A stretch of DNA of 10,858 nucleotides from Leucogyrophana mollusca (taxonomy: Eukaryota; Basidiomycota; Agaricomycetes; Boletales), in the NCBI GenBank assembly GCA_021014945.1, contig MU266859.1:1-10858 (forward strand), in the 5' to 3' direction. The position numbers and the translations under genes are program-made. The notes beneath the pieces were generated by a model, which did no database searches, was not told the DNA's origin, and saw nothing but the letters and a program-made list of their open reading frames with translations. Of the stretch, positions 9,461-10,858 are shown one piece after another. Position 1 is the first letter of the stretch; each line of letters begins with the position of its first letter.

Positions 9461-10087
9461 ATGTCTTCTATCCCACGCAAAGCTTTCTCCTCGAGATCCT
9501 CCAGTCTGGTTCGACACTTACCGGTCGCAATGCAACGTCACAGGTCTCCAAATTCTAGCGCAGTGTCGGTCGAATCTGACTCCAGAACACTGCGAGCTTC
9601 GTCTCCATCTTGCTTGCACGACCCTTCGTCCTTGGTGAATGGCAACGGTCCTGATATAGACCCATGGGATGAGAGTGAAGATGACGTGAGTAGAAATCTC
9701 TATACGAGGGACGTCGACTGACTTGTTCTCCCCAGAACTATTACACCGATTGCCAAGAAGCTAAGCTTGTGCTTGATGCTGCACGTGCTCAGCGCAAAGT
9801 TCGTCACGCAGAAAAGTACCTCGCGGACTGCGTCCTCGAGCGGTACAACATTTTGACCGACCTATATCGCTTCAAGGCCGAGGTCGCTGAGAAGAAGCTG
9901 GAAGATGCAGATATGGACACTGGCCGAGTGCGGCTAAGCATCAAGAGAAATGGGTTGTCCCTTTGTCCAGCTCCCCCGCGACGACGGCGGCGCAGTGCTG
10001 CAAGCACATCAGGTACGCCACAAGGTATGCTTCGCTGTTCAGCTGCTCATACCATTTATAGACGTTGTTAGTGATCATCACGATTAG
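9461..10087 (+). CDS. Small basic coiled-coil protein, divergent partner of the transposase
   Basis: Exons are 9461-9685, 9736-10012 and 10062-10087. Introns are 9686-9735 (GTGAGT...CCCCAG, 50 bp) and 10013-10061 (GTACGC...TTATAG, 49 bp). The joined frame has 175 codons plus TAG at 10085-10087. Residues 1-70 are Ser/Arg-rich and probably unstructured, then an acidic WDESEDD leads into a long charged helix from about residue 76 (AKLVLDAARAQRKVRHAEKY, then LADCVLERYN, LYRFKAEVAEKKLEDA), a likely coiled coil. A basic cluster PPRRRRRS near the C-terminus may be a nuclear localisation signal. I recall similar short coiled-coil hypothetical proteins from Agaricomycetes, with no assigned function. 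Sitting head to head with the transposase, it may be a second protein of the element, for example a DNA-binding or regulatory partner. Without the second splice, the frame would run on to a stop at 10069-10071 with a different tail; another donor at 10025 would leave only a 37-bp intron, which is too short. Confidence 0.7.
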
Positions 10088-10268
10088 TGCTGTAGCTCCG
10101 TCACTCGTACAATCCAGTTCGGTCGTTCATAGTTGTTCCCTGTGTGCTTGTCTTGTGATTAATCATGTGGGGTATTGCTGTAACTCGGAAACGCCTTTGC
10201 AATATATTCTGAACCATTCGAAATATTTAACCTTCGCAACTGAGCAAATTACCGCGGAATTGTCTAAC
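10088..10268. other. Non-coding stretch right of the coiled-coil gene
   Basis: An open frame on the plus strand (10065-10304) has no recognisable content and follows the end of the small gene, so I treat it as chance. The stretch should hold the 3' end of that gene; AATATATTC near 10200 and AATATTTAAC near 10220 are AT-rich, but no clear polyadenylation signal was found. Nothing else was seen. Confidence 0.35.
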
Positions 10269-10375
10269 GTAGGTGAACTGCGCTGCGCTGCATGTCTACC
10301 GTAGGTGTATTGTACTACGCTGTAGGGCTACCTTGGGTGCGCTATAAAATACTGTAGGTCCATTGTGATGCGCTG
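10269..10375 (+). repeat. Degenerate 22-nt direct repeats
   Basis: Three 22-nt copies start at 10269, 10301 and 10354 and share GTAGGT, then an A-Y-TG core and an R-CGCTG end. A weaker copy with one extra base begins at 10322 (GTAGGGCTACCTTGGGTGCGCT). Start spacings are 32, 21 and 32 bp, close to whole turns of B-DNA, so bound proteins would face the same side. The last copy overlaps the coding exon at the right edge. Possible subterminal transposase sites or promoter elements; not proven. Confidence 0.5.
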
Positions 10376-10858
10376 GAAGCGCTGTATGGATCCTGTCGGA
10401 AGCTGTTGCAACTGCGGTGGCTGTGGGAATTTCCGGGGTTTGCTGATGTCACAGACGCAGGTGGTCTGACAGCGTGGAATGACCTACCACCAGCCGAGCA
10501 GGAGCTGCGAGAGGTGCAGGTGAAGAACACTTTAGCCAGGAAGGTTGGCGAGGATGTTTTCGCAACACTTACAGATGCCGAAAAACGACAGTGGACACTG
10601 ATTGTCCGTGCAGGCTGCTGCATGCATAAAGAACTGAACAGTGTTAAAGGCGGAAATGCGGCGATGATGGAATTTTGGGATAACAACAATCTTGAAGGTC
10701 CCATCCTCCTGGCGAACAAGGACAATGCAGCAACATTACGTGGAGTTGCCGGGGTAAGTAGCTCACTTAGTGCAGCTGAAGTGCGTGCACTCGAGGTTAC
10801 GACACGAGGAGCAGTGAAGATGACGAACTTGGCGGGTGCCTTATTCAACCATAAGGAC
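10358..10858 (+). CDS. Partial gene of a basidiomycete CCMHK-motif family, probably transposon-related
   Basis: One frame stays open from just after a TAG at 10355-10357 to the window end (167 codons). There is no ATG near its beginning, and the TAG sits in ATACTGTAG, which could be a splice acceptor, so this is best read as an internal exon. Readable segments are WLWEFP, DAGGLTAWNDLPPAEQ, GEDVFATLTDAEKRQW, AGCCMHKELNSVKGGNAAMM, GPILLANKDNAAT, RALEVTTRGAVKMTNLAG and ALFNHKD. I recognise this pattern as a family common in Agaricomycete genomes and usually called hypothetical; its Cys/His motif recalls the C-x-x-H inserts of some RNase H-fold transposases, but that is only a resemblance. The protein continues beyond the window. 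No upstream exon could be identified in 10088-10357, so it may also be a 5'-truncated fragment. GTAAGT near 10753 lies inside conserved coding sequence and is probably not used. Confidence 0.6.

Larger units (their letters stand above)
6178..10087. mobile_element. Plavaka-type DNA transposon, ends undefined
   Basis: An intact-looking transposase gene and a divergent small gene together suggest one DNA transposon. The listed span covers only the two genes; true ends lie outside it. Hairpin repeats at 6072-6123 and degenerate repeats at 10269-10375 are candidate end-proximal sequences. I could not find matching terminal inverted repeats or a target-site duplication by eye, and membership of the small gene in the element is inferred only from its position and orientation. 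Confidence 0.5.

Noticed and set aside
6072..10375. CACTA-type terminal inverted repeats around the transposase
   Set aside because: TAGTG occurs near 10069 and 10085, but no matching CACTA was found left of the transposase stop, and the left hairpins do not match the right-side repeats. Ends therefore remain unassigned.
10751..10776. GTAAGT...GCAG intron in the right-edge exon
   Set aside because: It would be only about 24 bp, and the sequence reads through in frame with family-like content.
10342..10848. A 168-codon minus-strand frame at the right edge
   Set aside because: The plus strand of the same stretch encodes the recognisable CCMHK-family sequence, so this is a shadow.

Overview
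The window looks like nuclear DNA of a mushroom-forming basidiomycete (Agaricomycetes). The genes are split by many short introns of about 45-60 bp with GTRNGT-type donors, CTAAC/CTGAC-like branch sites and AG acceptors. The protein families are typical of that group: a FunK1-type fungal kinase, a Plavaka-type DNA transposase, a disordered protein with a DUF6532-like C-terminus, and a right-edge fragment of a lineage-typical protein with a CCMHK motif. No tRNA, rRNA, CRISPR array, bacterial operon or housekeeping gene was seen. It reads as an accessory, transposon-rich region. All family names rest on recognition by eye; no search was run.

Layout. (1) 229-3109, minus strand: a multi-exon gene for a mostly disordered protein. 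It carries an in-gene tandem repeat with an exact 201-bp period (67 residues), an acidic stretch and a C-terminal DUF6532-like domain. An in-frame TGA (1544-1546) interrupts the middle unless a small intron removes it, and the C-terminal domain seems short. (2) 3408-5982, minus: a three-exon FunK1 kinase of about 822 residues with the key kinase motifs in place. (3) 6178-9314, minus: a four-exon Plavaka-type transposase of 990 residues with an N-terminal C2H2 zinc finger. All exon phases join and no lesion was seen. (4) 9461-10087, plus: a three-exon gene for a 175-residue basic, helical, probably coiled-coil protein, divergent from the transposase across 146 bp that contain two nested inverted repeats. 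(5) 10269-10375: degenerate 22-nt repeats spaced 32, 21 and 32 bp. (6) 10358 to the right edge, plus: an internal exon of a basidiomycete protein with a CCMHK motif, cut by the window end.

The most interesting unit is the divergent pair of transposase and coiled-coil gene. It may be a two-gene mobile element sharing one bidirectional promoter, perhaps with binding repeats at its right side. Terminal inverted repeats and a target-site duplication could not be identified by eye, so the element ends are open. The kinase and the repeat protein are probably host accessory genes of expanded families that sit in such regions; no functional link between them is shown by the sequence.
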